Shown here: positions 1-11,340 of the stretch, piece by piece
Layout of the letters: each line of letters opens with the position of its first letter
How positions within the stretch are numbered: the first letter of the stretch is position 1
Source of the DNA: Chlorocebus sabaeus
Taxonomy: Eukaryota; Chordata; Mammalia; Primates; Cercopithecidae
Direction: 5' to 3'
Assembly (NCBI RefSeq): GCF_047675955.1
Contig: NC_132915.1
Coordinates: forward strand, 50,854,026-50,918,025
Length of the DNA: 64,000 nt
Translations under genes and position numbers: made by a program
Notes under the pieces: generated by a model
Told to the model about the DNA's origin: nothing
Databases searched by the model: none
Seen by the model: the letters and a program-made list of their open reading frames with translations, nothing else

Positions 1-519
1 TTTATGCGTCTCCATATACAATGGAGATAATAAAGCCTTTCCTAAATGTCTGGTCCTGTTGGTTTTTGTTAAAGCTCATTCTTTTTGATTCGTGTAAGAA
101 TTCTATGAAAATAGACCTTATTTATGAACATTATTCACAGATTCAGTTCCAAACTTCCCCACTTCTTCTCACAACAGGCACTGTTTTATAAAATATTTAG
201 TAACTAAGTGCACTCTCTCACTCCTGTTTCCTTCTCCAATATTTTCCATCTTCAATACTCGCATGTTTGGTTCTGCTTCTTATCCTATGACTTGAACTGC
301 CAAGTGTGATATATATTCTCTGAGAAAAATACCCCCAAACATGGAGTAACCAGTAGTAAATAACCTTTAGGCTTGCAAAATCACAGGATCCTCTTTTTCA
401 TGTTCTACTTCCAATTGTGAACACCCTTACACTTCCACCTCACATGCATAGCAAGTGGCAGGCAAGGTAATTTAAGTGAAAGAGCTGATTGATCTTCAAA
501 ATATTGTGTTGTAACTATT
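1..519. other. Unique intergenic sequence
   Basis: AT-rich sequence with no repeat, open frame or RNA gene that I recognise. Confidence 0.5.
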
Positions 520-1140
520 GTCCAACAATGGGTCCCCTAAGAACTTTGACTCCCAGTGTAGTGTCCCCCATATAGAATATGGACTGGCCTTGCGCAACCA
601 GTAGACTATGACAGAAATTATGCCATGTGAATTTTGAGGCTAGATAATAAGAAGCCTTGAAACTTCTACTGTGAACTCCTGGAATGCTTACTTAGGGGAA
701 GCCAGCCATTGCAAAGAAATCTGACTACTCTGGGACTTCCATGCTGTAAGAAAGTCCAAGTTAACCACATGGAGAGGCTGCACAGAAAGATAGAAACATA
801 TCTAGCCAATTCCCAATTGTTCCCACTATCCAAGTTCAGGAGCCAGACATGTGAGTAAAGAAGGCATCTTATACATCCATCCCCTGCAGATACTATGTGG
901 AGAAGAACTAAGGAAACAGCTGATAGCATAAACCAAGGCTCTGGCCATGAAGCCTCAGTTGAGCCATTCCAGAATCTCCAGCTGAAGCCCCAGAGTTCCT
1001 GGAGGAAAAATGAGCTGTTTTCTGTGTTCCTTGCCTGAATATTTGACCTGCATAAACATGAGCATAATAAAATGGATGTTGTTTTATGCTATTAAGATTT
1101 GAGGTGATTTGTTATGTAGCAATAAATAACTGGAACATAC
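520..1140 (+). mobile_element. MLT1-type MaLR LTR
   Basis: An old ERVL-MaLR solo LTR in the forward direction. The middle carries the MLT1-like 'ggggaagccagccattg' and 'accacatggagaggctg' blocks. The end matches the MLT1 terminus: a purine-rich run, 'ttaagatttgaggtgatt', 'gttatgtagcaataaataac', and a last base at about 1140. The 5' edge is worn and approximate. An 87-codon reverse frame inside it is not a gene. Confidence 0.8.
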
Positions 1141-2257
1141 TTTCTAAATGTGTTTCTTTACTAGATGAATGAATATAATCTTTACTTAAGAGTTCTCTTG
1201 TGACAACTCATAGTAAATGAAAGAGGCCCCACTGTGCAAAATCCACTGACATGCCTTGGAGATGGCTAGCAGCTACATGGCTCATGTTTGCCTCTCCCAC
1301 TGGAGGCTTTGCTGATGAATAATAGCACTTTGCCCCAGTGAGAGTAACCTTAATCTCCTGTCATTACAAGGGTCTACGCGGCTAATGCCGTGGGCACATG
1401 TATAAAGCCTGCTTGCTATCCTGCCTCAGACATTTACCTTTTCTTTTTCTTTAAAAGAAAAAGTCCCAGAATTGTAAGCAGGGTATAGAAGGATAAAATA
1501 TTCTAACCGCTGCAACCACCCTGTCTCTCATGATGTAGCCAAGAGTGCTTATTTGCAGTACACTTACATTTTACCGGCATTAGGTCTAACGATGCAATAT
1601 CCCACGATGCTTCATTTTACCTGTATTAAAAATCATGTTTCTGATGAGCACAACAACCAGTAGGTAATTATAAGCAACCCTTTATATGGTCCCTGGAAGC
1701 TTTCTGACTTGAGTTAGACTAAAAGCATTTAAGTGAGTCTTCATTGCCAAGGATAGATCAGAACTTTCCATTTTTATTTTCTATGATCTTGTTTTTTTCT
1801 GCTCAAAATACCTGTTAACTACTTTAAAGAGCTCTGAACTAATCTTAGTAAACTGAACTTCAGTGGGATCCCATCAATTTACATTGAGGATCTTCATAAG
1901 AAAGAGGCTCTGATTCCAACGTTGCTGTCAAGAATGTATTTTCCACATCATACATCGCCCTCTTTATGAGGGCTCCTGGGAGAAATTCCTGCCTGATCTC
2001 ACTACCGAGAACAGATGCAATTCCTATGAGCAGTCAGTTTGTTTTTATCTCATGAACTCTGAACTGTATAATGGACTACATCTTTTTCACTTAGTTGCTG
2101 GCAAGCCAAATTGCCTCCCTATGTTATTCCCTGTCCCAATATATGTGTAAGTCACAATGATATGCAATTTTTGTTCATTTTTGTCTACTCTTTGGTCCTG
2201 ATTTTGTTTCCTTTATTCCATCCTTAACTTAAGATACTTTATCACATTTTTATTTTC
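1141..2257. other. Unique intergenic sequence
   Basis: No recognisable repeat, gene or RNA. Open frames are short and random. Confidence 0.45.
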
Positions 2258-2572
2258 ATTTTATTTTATTTGAGACAGAGCCTCACTTTGTCACCCAGGC
2301 TAGAGTGCAGTGGCATGATCTCGGCTCACTGCAACCTCCACCTCCCAGCTTCAAGTGATTCTCCTGCCTCAGCCTCCTGAGTAGCTGGGACCACAGGCAT
2401 GCACCACCACCCCCAGCTAATTTTTTTTTTTTTTTTTTTTTTTTGTATTTTTAGTAGAGATGGGGTCTCCTCATGTTGGCCAGGCTGGTCTCAAACTCCT
2501 GATCTCAAGTGATCCGCCCACCTCAGCCTCCCAAAGTGCTGGGATTATAGGCGTGAGCCACCGTGCCCAGCT
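2258..2572 (-). mobile_element. Alu SINE, full length
   Basis: Reverse-oriented dimeric Alu. It opens with the T-rich tail complement and 'tgagacagagcctcac', has the middle T-rich linker (about 25 T at 2420-2444), and ends with 'gtgagccaccgtgcccagc'. The 61-codon frame 2460-2645 is Alu-derived noise. Confidence 0.95.
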
Positions 2573-4379
2573 ACATTTCATATACCCATTGTCAGTCTCC
2601 TCTTATGCATTAGGGAATAGGCAGAACATAATTAAATACATATAAGAAAACAACAAAAAGAGTTCACAGTTGTTCTTGTGAAAAGATATCTGACAAGATC
2701 AAATGATATAATTTTGAGCATAGGTTAAGTAAAATAAAAACTGCATATAAAATTTAAAATAATGAGATGTTTTGAGACTGGTTAAATTTTTACATCTTTA
2801 TTGCTACCACTGCACAAAAATGCAATATTAAGTAACAGCTAAGAAATAAGAAAATTTTATAGTTTAAATATTGATTTTGGTTTTGTAGCTCTTTTTACAC
2901 ATTTCTTTAAGTACTAATTTACATATCAATTTTTATAGTTCATTTTAAACAGGAAATTATTTTTAAGAAAACTCTTAAAAAGAGCAATATAAGCTGAAGT
3001 ATCATTTGGCTATATCCAGAACCCAAACTTCATTTGCTTTATCTGAATATATTTCCATTTTAACATTCACAGCAACAAAAAATGCACTTGAAACTTGCCT
3101 TTGCTGAAATATTGGCTCTTACTTAGTTGAGGGTACTGTTAGTTCAGGAACATTATTCACAGACAAATATGAACAGTAATAAGAGTAGGATTAACAAAAT
3201 ATATGACAAATATACAAAGATTTTCCCGCTTTGCCAAAGTATCCATCTCACCTGGCCCATACCTCCCTCTGACTTCAGCTCCAGGATGGCTGGATCGCTG
3301 CAGAGAAAAGACAAGGTCTTTAGCAGATACACTGAATTCCCAGCTCACATCCCCAGAGATATCACTTAAACATTCCACCAGCATATAGGATGAATGCTGG
3401 CTAGATAAACATTTTAATGTCTTATTACCATTTTCTTGCCATTAGGTCAGTTAATGTCTCTGAGTTCTCAGTCTTCAAGGAACATAGTGCCTGCCATTGC
3501 AGATAATTGAAAAAAATAAACGAGCTAATTGTGAAAGAAACTGGCTCAGAATAGGACTCCAAAACTGTTGTAGGTATTATTATCAACTGCCTCCTACCTG
3601 GGAGGAGACAGATTATAATACATCCTCCTGGGTTCTAATTTTCTGCCCAGAGTAGAGCAAACAACTTTTTGAAAAGAAAAATCATCTTACAAGCAAGTAT
3701 ACCAAAGCCAATGGCAAGAAAAAAAAGGGTTGGAAGTTTAGTTTGAAGAGACTGGCTGTTATAAGAGGGAATTTAGCTTTCTGGGGGTGCAAGAGACAAT
3801 GTCTCTGTAGATTTTAAACGGCATTCCTTTAGTTCTTGAAGCGATTTTGGCTCTTTACAGAACACTACATAAGCATCGTTTGCTGTACCGACTCTATCTT
3901 TTTTAAATGTATGCTCTGCCCTGCTTGGTAACTCATTTGAGAGGTGCTATTGGCTGAAAATAGCATTGAGTCTGCCCTATTCCTGCCTAGTGGGAGTGAA
4001 CAGGAAGTGAGTCCTGAGCAGGGAAGGCGGTAGTGACAGTGGGAGGTTTGTCCACCCACTTCAGTTGTTTACAAAATGTTATAAATACGGCCTTGCAAGA
4101 ATTGCCTACGGAGAACTCTAAACTATTTGCTGAGTAGCAACAGTACTTAAACTGTCCAGTACCCAACCAAAGGGTTGCCTTTTCATCAAAGGGGCCACTT
4201 CATACAGAGACCATCAACTTAGAATGACAGCAAGTTCATTTACTTTTTAATTTTATTAATTGTAGAATGGCCTAAATGTTCAACATTCATCCTTCAAATT
4301 TCACTCAGGAAGCTACCCATAATCTTCTGACTCTGACGACACCCACCCAGCAACATCTTTTGCAGTTTTTTAAATTATT
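2573..4379. other. Unique intergenic sequence
   Basis: No recognised repeat. Overlapping short frames at 3127-3388 on both strands share no start logic or protein family. The block 3840-4140 is somewhat more GC-rich than its surroundings and is noted separately for promoter-like motifs. Confidence 0.45.
3949..4087 (+). promoter_or_regulatory. Weak promoter-like motif pair
   Basis: An inverted CCAAT box (attggct, 3949-3955) lies about 125 bases upstream of 'tataaata' (4080-4087). A forkhead-like 'ttgtttac' sits just before the TATA-like site. No exon or gene follows, so this is only a motif coincidence unless functional data show activity. Confidence 0.12.
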
Positions 4380-4475
4380 CTACTATCTCTTCTACCTGAA
4401 TAGGAGCTCCTGGAGAATGCAGTTTTACATCTGTAGTGCCTAGCACTTAATAAATGTTTAATAAATGTGAGTTAA
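4380..4475 (+). mobile_element. L2 3' end fragment
   Basis: Matches the L2 3' UTR pattern: 'gagctcctggagaatgcag', then 'tgcctagcac' and 'aataaatgtttaataaatg'. Old and diverged. Confidence 0.7.
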
Positions 4476-4624
4476 TTGAATTAAGCAACCTGCTCATTCT
4501 GAAGCCCAACACATGTAGTGTTAGAAATGTTTTACTCATTTGTTTTCCCCTAGATTTGCTTATTGGAATCTTAAATTTAGAGGAACTTAAAATGGAGAAT
4601 AAAAACACCACATCTGACCAGAAA

Positions 4625-4735
4625 CATTACACATGATGGTCCTGAGAGGCAGAGAGGTTAAACAAATTATCTAAGTTCATAGACGTGACTAATGGCCAAG
4701 GCAGAACTGGAACGAATTCTCTCAGTCTTCATTCA
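4625..4735 (+). mobile_element. MIR fragment
   Basis: MIR core-to-tail pattern: 'gaggcagagaggttaaac', a cacagct-like block, then an 'aactggaacgaattc' segment corresponding to the MIR 'gggattcgaaccc' region. Confidence 0.72.
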
Positions 4736-4873
4736 GTCATTTCAGAAATTATGTAGTAAATTACTTTAAAACTAGAAAACCCTCTCTGTGTTAGTGTTTG
4801 TGTTGGTCGCCTGTGGCAACTAAAGTTTCAGTGGGATTTCGTGTCATTTGGGGAATTCACGAGACCAGCACCC

Positions 4874-5139
4874 TAATCTCCAGCACTTTGGGAGGCTGAG
4901 GTGGGCATATCATGAGGTCAGAAGTTCAAGACCAGCCTGGCCAACATAGCGAAACTCCATCTGTACTAAAAATACAAAAATTAGATGGATATGGTAGCAC
5001 CTGCCTGTAGTCCCAGCTACTCAGAAGGCTGAGGCAGGAGAATCGCTTGAACCCAGGAGACAGAGGTTGCAGTGAGCTGAGACCACACCATTGCACTCCA
5101 GCCTGGGTGACAGAGAGAGACTCCATCTCAAAAAAAAAC
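4874..5139 (+). mobile_element. Alu SINE, 5' truncated
   Basis: Starts within the left arm ('ctccagcactttgggaggc') and runs through 'gaccagcctggccaacat' and the right arm to 'gactccatctcaaaaa'. The first 30 or so bases of a normal Alu are missing or replaced by flank. Confidence 0.93.
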
Positions 5140-5794
5140 CCCCTTAGAAGTTCCCAAAATAAAATAAAACTATAAAATTTCTTCCAAAGGATCTCTTTTT
5201 GATTTTTCATTTCAACATTCATTTTCTTTTTGTCAAAACCAATAGAAAACAAAATGTAAACTAATGTCGTTTTATCCTCTCGTTTTTGAATAATTGTCTC
5301 TCAGAATTACGGTACACCCACCACTGCCTCAAAGTATTCAAACAAAATATTAAAACATGTTTGTGATAGACCTTGCAAATGAGATATTTGTTTGGCTTTT
5401 CCTAAGTTGAAAATGATTTTTATCAGTTTTACAAAGTAAAATCATAAACATCATTTAAAACTGCTATATCAGCTATATTAGGGTTTGAATTCTTATACAA
5501 AGGTGAAAAAAAGTATTTCTATTTCCATAGTATTTTTTTCCACAGTGCTTCAGCTTAGAAAGAATTCTTTTAAAAGTAGAAGGTCTCTTCTTAAAAAGTA
5601 GCACATAAATTACGAACTTTAAACAGAATTAACTTATGACAAAATGATAATAACCAATATCTATATTGAAGGTTTATTATTCAAGTTTGGTTCAAAATCA
5701 TAGCTTTGCTTTTAACTCATTTAATGTTTATAACCACCTTATAAAGTAGACACTACTACTGTGACTACTTTATATAATAACAATAGTACCTAGC
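5140..5794. other. Unique AT-rich sequence
   Basis: No repeat family or gene recognised. Confidence 0.4.
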
Positions 5795-6035
5795 ACATCT
5801 CACATTGTCTGAGCAATACCTTTGTATTATACAAAATACTAAATTAAGCACTTCATGTACTTTCTATTACTTAGTCCTCATAGTGTCCATGAAAGATTAG
5901 CACCATCCTTAAGTGAACAAACTGAAGTTCTGAAAAGTTAATTCATTGCCACAAAGTCATATCGTTATTAAATGGTAGAGATAAGAAACAAACCCATTTC
6001 TATCTAATTCAAAGCCCACACTCTGTCCACAGGCA
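5795..6035 (+). mobile_element. MIR
   Basis: Nearly complete MIR: 'attaagcacttcatgtac' and 'ttagtcctcatagtgtcc' (the 'taatcctcacaacaaccc' block), 'aactgaagttctgaaaag', then 'ctctgtccac' at the tail. Confidence 0.85.
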
Positions 6036-6418
6036 GCAACCCCTCCAAAGATGGGCAGAAATTTGTAATTTCTTTCCAACTATTGTTAAGAAACTCACAG
6101 AACCTCTCCCTGCCTACTTTACTGCTATCTTTAGCCTAAGGTTCACAAGTTGATTTTGTTAAGTTTAGGGATGATATTAAAAATATTTAAGAATTGCATG
6201 GATACCAACTCATCCATGCCACTGAGGCCATACACCTGGAGCAACAGTCAGTGCAACTCCAGCTTTATTTCTATGTCACTGGACCTCAGTTGGGCATGTG
6301 GTGGGACCAGGAGGACCAGAATAATAGGATGTTACTCATTAGTCTCAGAGAGGTGCCTGCCTGTCAACCACCATGGAAATATTTTAAGTACTAATACTTG
6401 TATTAAGAAATGAGTGTC

Positions 6419-6712
6419 TGACCAGGCACCATGGCTCACGCCTGTAATCCCAGCAGTTTGGGAGGCAGAGGCGGGAAGATCACTTGAGCCCAGGAGTTGA
6501 GACCAGCCTGGGCAACATAGCGAGAACCCATCTCTATTAAAAATTTAAAAATTAGTCAGGCATGGTGGCAGCCACCTGTAATTCCAGCTACTCAGGAGGC
6601 TGAGGCATGAGAATGACTTGAACCTGGGAGGCAGAGGTTGCAGTGAGCCAAGATCGCACCATTGCACTGTAGTCTAGGCAACACAGCAAACCTGTCTCAA
6701 AAAAGGAAAAAA
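6419..6712 (+). mobile_element. Alu SINE with imperfect TSD
   Basis: Full-length Alu with AluJ/S-like left arm ('gatcacttgagcccagg'). Target-site duplications are 6405-6418 (aagaaatgagtgtc) and 6713-6726 (aagaagtgagtatc), 12 of 14 identical. Confidence 0.93.
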
Positions 6713-6743
6713 AAGAAGTGAGTATCCAATAATAACTTCAAAA

Positions 6744-6808
6744 GAAGGGAAGGAAGGAAGGAAGGAAGGAAGGAAGGAAGGAAGGAAGGAAGGAAAAAAA
6801 AAAGAAGG
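6744..6808. repeat. (GGAA)n microsatellite
   Basis: About a dozen GGAA units running into an A-rich stretch, just 3' of the Alu tail and its TSD. Confidence 0.97.
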
Positions 6809-6859
6809 AATCCTGGCAACATAAACTAATTACAGGAAGAAACCGAGAAGTAGTATCAC

Positions 6860-7090
6860 ATGAAGACTAGGAGCTTAGTCTCTGGAACCAAGCTGAATGG
6901 TTCAAATCATAGCTTCCTTGTTACGTGACATTGACAAATTACTTGGCCTCTGTGCTACAGTTTTCTCATCTGTAAAATGGGTGCCATAATAATACTTACC
7001 TCATATGCTTGTAGTAAGTACTGAGAGAGATAACACAAGTAAAGCCCTTAGGAGAGTATTTGGCCTATAGTAACTGCCAGTTATAATAGA
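6860..7090 (+). mobile_element. MIR
   Basis: Clear MIR: 'ggttcaaatcatagcttcc', 'acaaattacttggcctctg', 'ttctcatctgtaaaatggg', and the tail 'agagagataacacaagtaa'. Confidence 0.92.
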
Positions 7091-7394
7091 CTTTTTAGTA
7101 ATATCCTCTTTAGAGGGCATCTTCATACTTTTATGTGGGAGATTTTGGAATTTTTTATAGTAGTTTGAAACCAGCAAGAGTTTCCACTACTCTAATGTTT
7201 ACATTCTTAATATTTCATCTTGGAAAAGCCTGTATTCTTTGATTGAATAGTCTTATAGTTAATGACAATTCTTGGTGAGCTACATTAATGGAGGGCAGCA
7301 AAGACACAGATACTCCAAAACAGCAGATACTGATGAAGATTATTCCAAATGGCTTTTAAAAAATGCTTTCTGAGATTTTTTTTTCCCTTGCAGA

Positions 7395-7920
7395 TTAGTC
7401 TCCACTTCAATTCACCAAATGCATATTGAATGCCCATTATGGATTGGTCACAGTGTTATACCAGGGGTAGGGAAATTAATAATATGGAATCCCCAACCCT
7501 GAGGAAATCAGTTTACCATGAAAACAAATGTGCAAACAATCCTTTACAATGGGCTTATATAAAGTGGGCGGAACCATCATGTTATGGAGTCATGTGAGGT
7601 TTTACGGAGAAGGTACACATTCCTTTCAGTGAACAGGAGGGGAAGGAACATCTCAGGCAGGGGAACAGCATGCAAAGGAAAGACATGAAGGCGGGAAAGA
7701 GCATGATATGTTCGGGGAACAGACAGGTGTTCATTTGGTCACAGTGAACGGTGTACATGGGAGAGTGGAGGAAGTGGAGGCTGAACACATAGGAGGAACC
7801 AGACTGAGAAGGACTTGATTTGCCATCCTAAGGAACCTGGATATAATTCTGTAGACAAAGGACCTCCTTAGGAGTGACATGCCCAGCCATGTGTTGTAGA
7901 AAGATCACAGTGGCAGTAGC
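7395..7920 (-). mobile_element. L2 LINE 3' region, diverged
   Basis: Reverse L2: 'catattgaatgcccattatg' is the complement of the L2 tail, followed by the 'ggggaacagcatgcaaagg' and 'gcgggaaagagcatg' blocks that complement the usual L2 'tttgc..tgttcc' region. The reverse frame at 7582-7788 is inside it. Confidence 0.65.
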
Positions 7921-8035
7921 AGCAGGGGACAGCTTGGGTCTGAAGGGATGATAGGAAGAAAGTTAACTTTTCCATTATGATTTACTTTTATTGGCACTGG
8001 ATATGCATTATCGCTTTGCAGTGTGACACTAGAAA

Positions 8036-8050
8036 TGCACCAGGTGGCAG
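8036..8050 (+). promoter_or_regulatory. Candidate CTCF binding motif
   Basis: The 15-mer tgcaccaggtggcag fits the CTCF core (CACCAGG-K-GGCAG) with few departures. It lies in sequence I cannot assign to a repeat. A sequence match alone does not show occupancy. Confidence 0.4.
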
Positions 8051-8409
8051 AGGGCACCTGAGTTGTAAACTATTTAATGTGCTGTGGACAGTGCCCTCAA
8101 CGGCTAGACCTGTGCTTCTGGAAGGAGCCTCTCACCAGCAGGGTTTGTGTCCCTAACTCGTGCTCCCATGTCATTTGTTTTTAACCTCTACAATGCTCTT
8201 AGCACCCTGAATTGTTCCTTTACATGTTTATTTGCCACTGTGAACACTGGCTCTTTTAGGCCAAGAATAATACCACTTCCTCAGGCCACAGAGAGGTTCG
8301 GGGGGCGCAGCCATGAAGACAGCAGTGTGACCCACGGTGTCTCGGGTAAACTCTCCTTGGTATCCTGTTATATTTCAGATAGAATCTCAACAAGGGTCCT
8401 CTTTGGTCC

Positions 8410-8665
8410 CAACTCCTTTCACTTCACAACTGCCCCAAGCTCTGGCCCATCTTGGAACCTGCCCACATGCTGTTTCTTCCTCTCCTTCCTCCACCCAGCT
8501 CTGAAAGGCAGACTCTCTCTCTCTTCATCCTGATGTAAATATCACCCAGGAAGGGAGGCCATTCCTGATCGTGATTGTCCTCTGTGTAGGTTCCCTCGCT
8601 CACTCCATGCCTTCAGTCTTCACTGTGCCTCTTTGCTCCTTCATAGCATGTGTTGAAATCTGGAG
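8410..8665 (+). mobile_element. Probable L2 fragment
   Basis: The order 'ttcttcctctccttcctcc', 'aaatatcacccaggaagg', 'gaggccattcctgatcg' resembles the L2 'tgtcacctcctcagagaggccttccctgacc' neighbourhood. The 128-codon forward frame 8147-8533 overlaps this relic and has no protein family I know. Confidence 0.45.
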
Positions 8666-8834
8666 TTATAACTCCTTTTCTTTAATACACTAAAATTACT
8701 TCTTGAAAATTCATAATATGTCATATTTAAGGCTCTGAAACATCCTGCAGTTAAAAAAAGTTTTAAACTTTGTTTAAAAAACTTGATAAACTGGGTTTAG
8801 CAAGCTTATTGGAGGACAGAAATCTCTCCCTCAT

Positions 8835-9615
8835 ATGTATATATTTTTGGAGAAATGAAAAAATATAGAAAAGTTATAAAGATAATATAATAAATACCCA
8901 TATTTCCAGTACACAGAATTAACAATTGTTAATGCTTTGTCATAGTTACTTGCTACCAGTGTTATATAAGAAATTAAAAGTTGCAGATAAATATGAAATA
9001 TCTCTTAATTACAACCCCCAAGGCTCATTCCTCTTCTGACTTCCCAGAAACTATTACCAAAATGAGTTTTGAGTGTGCACTTCCAAATATGTTTTTATAC
9101 TTTTATATGCATGTAATAGTATCCATTACTGTCAACTTTTTGTGCTTTTAAAAAATATATAATTTTTTAGTCAACATTATTTTTAGATACATTTATGATT
9201 ATTTTAACTGGTATAGACAGCCACAGAAGAATGCTATGATTTATTTATTTATTTCTTACCTACAGATGGACATCAAGTCAGTCATCAGGTTTTTTGCTGA
9301 TAAAAAATATGTTGTAATGAACATGTCTCTGTATAACCTAGAGAGCAAGAATGTTTTCATTTTTGTTTTTAAGAAATGTACCCAAGTGGAACTGCTGGGT
9401 CATAGCATGGGCAAATTTTTAATTTTACTGTATATTTATTAAATTGTTCTTCAGTATGGCTTTAGCAATTTAAACCTGTGCCAGCAATGGGTGAGAGTAG
9501 CAATTTCCCAATATCTGTACCAGCATCTGTTATCGCATATTCTTTATTGCAACTAATAGGTGAAAATGGTATCTCACTGTGGTTTTAATTTCTATTTCTC
9601 TAGTTATGTCTGAAA
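8835..9615 (-). mobile_element. Ancient L1M (or HAL1) 3' part
   Basis: Reverse-oriented old L1. 'aagtggaactgctgggtcat' and 'ccagcatctgttatcg', then 'ggtatctcactgtggtttt', are the complement of the L1 ORF2 C-terminal coding end. The portion 8835-9100 looks like the complement of an L1M 3' UTR. Confidence 0.65.
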
Positions 9616-10299
9616 TTGAATTATATACAGACCCTACCTATTTTAAGATTTTAGTTCCTGGAGAAGGCTAAGTTGGATAGCTGAACTATTCCTGAAATTG
9701 TGCCTTGAATAGGCTTCTTTCTTCCAGTATGTGATGTACTTTGCACCTGCCCACTCATTGGCGCAGAGAATGCATTGATTCATCTCACCTGAGTGAATTA
9801 ATAATGAAAATGTGATAAATAAATAGGGAAAGGAACAGTTAACAAGTTACAATAATGACTTTTACATTTTTACATTTATTATTTATCATACATATTTATG
9901 GTCATATATCTATAACTAATATTACTGGGGATACACATCTTTGAAAAATATGTCATTGTTACATTTCTTCAAACTATTATTAAACACTTTTTGAATACTT
10001 TCCTTTGCAGGCAAGTCGATTTTTCTAGAGTTTGACAATAATCGACATTTAATATTATTTCTCTTGTGCACTTATTTAGAAAGCCCCTTTTTTGTCCATG
10101 GACAATACTTCAGCACCTCTTTCCATATAGTTGCAAATTATTAATTAAGGAGATATTCCTAATTTCGTCTCCAAATTGAGTTCACAGTGCTTAACTTAGA
10201 AGGACATAACCACCTATTTTTGTTTTCCAAAATGTTTTGTCTCCTTTTCAATTTAAAAATTACAAACACTATTTATGCTCACTGTAACAAGTCAAGTGC
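9616..10299. other. Unique AT-rich sequence
   Basis: No feature recognised. Confidence 0.4.
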
Positions 10300-11340
10300 T
10301 ACAGGGGGATATTAACAACTTTATTCATTTAATCCAAATATATTTGTTGAAGTCCCACTGTATTCCAAACAATCTGATAAAGCAGGCGGATATAATGAAG
10401 TGGATAGGTAGGAAATACAAAAATCACATTCACTCATTCAACAAATACTGCTATACATCAGGCACTAAATTATGCCCCAAGGACAGCAAAAAGAGTGAGA
10501 CATCATGCCTGCTTTTCAGGAATTTGCTGCCTGGTGAAAACAGAAAGACAATACAGCATGAGCTCTACTGGAAAGAAAAGAACACATGGTCTCTCTGGGG
10601 ATTCTAGGGAAATTGGGGGATTCTTTGCTGGGTAAAGCTGAGGTAATATAGGCCAAAGAGCCAGCCCCGTGAAATGTTTACACAACTGAGAGTGGGATTA
10701 TCAAGGAAGATGACACAGATGGTAGTCAAAAATAAAATCAAAGGTCAGAGCCAGAGAGGCAAATCTCTCTGAGGGATGTAGTAGAGGTCAGAGACTGGGA
10801 AGGCACAGAATTGGGAGAGGTAAGCTTGAGAACAGTAGTGAGTTCAACCAGAAGCTGTGGCCAGTCTAAGAGTGACCAAGGTCTGTTTTTATGTGGTGTC
10901 AGCTGTGGAATGTGGAACCAGGACTGGTCAAATAAAGAAGCCCAGTAGGACCACACGGATTGATGGCAAGAACACATGAGGTTTGTTTCATAAAGAATGA
11001 AACGAAGTGAGGCAGGCAGACAAAGTGAAGGAGGGGCAGAATTGGCCAATGCATTGGATGCTTCAGAGAACCTGTAGGTTCAAGCAATGGTGGAAGATAG
11101 GGCTCCAGCAAAGGGTAGGTAGGAGCGCATGCAATCTGAGGCTGATGGCAGGGCATGGTGAGGGGTTCAGAGGCTATCACATGGCTTTAAGTGAGGAGAG
11201 AACATGATTTATGTGTGAGAATTGTACAGGAGAACACTGAGGCAGATAATATAACAGCCAAACAAGAAGAGAAGATGGCCAGAAACAAGGCAGGATAGAG
11301 AGAGGAGAGGCTGATGAGTTGAGAAATATGTCAGGATGCA
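10300..11340 (-). mobile_element. Long diverged L2 copy
   Basis: Reverse L2: 'cactcattcaacaaatactg' with a 'caggcac' tail complement, then 'gcctgcttttcagg' and, near 11180-11260, 'gctttaagtgaggagagaac' and 'gaacactgaggcagataat', which follow the L2 order. Reverse frames of 93 and 103 codons here are relic sequence, not genes. Confidence 0.55.

Noticed and set aside
8147..8533. 128-codon forward frame
   Set aside because: Overlaps a probable L2 relic and ends in low-complexity Leu/Ser; no domain recognised.
10738..11180. Two reverse frames of 93 and 103 codons
   Set aside because: They lie within a diverged L2 copy in overlapping frames.
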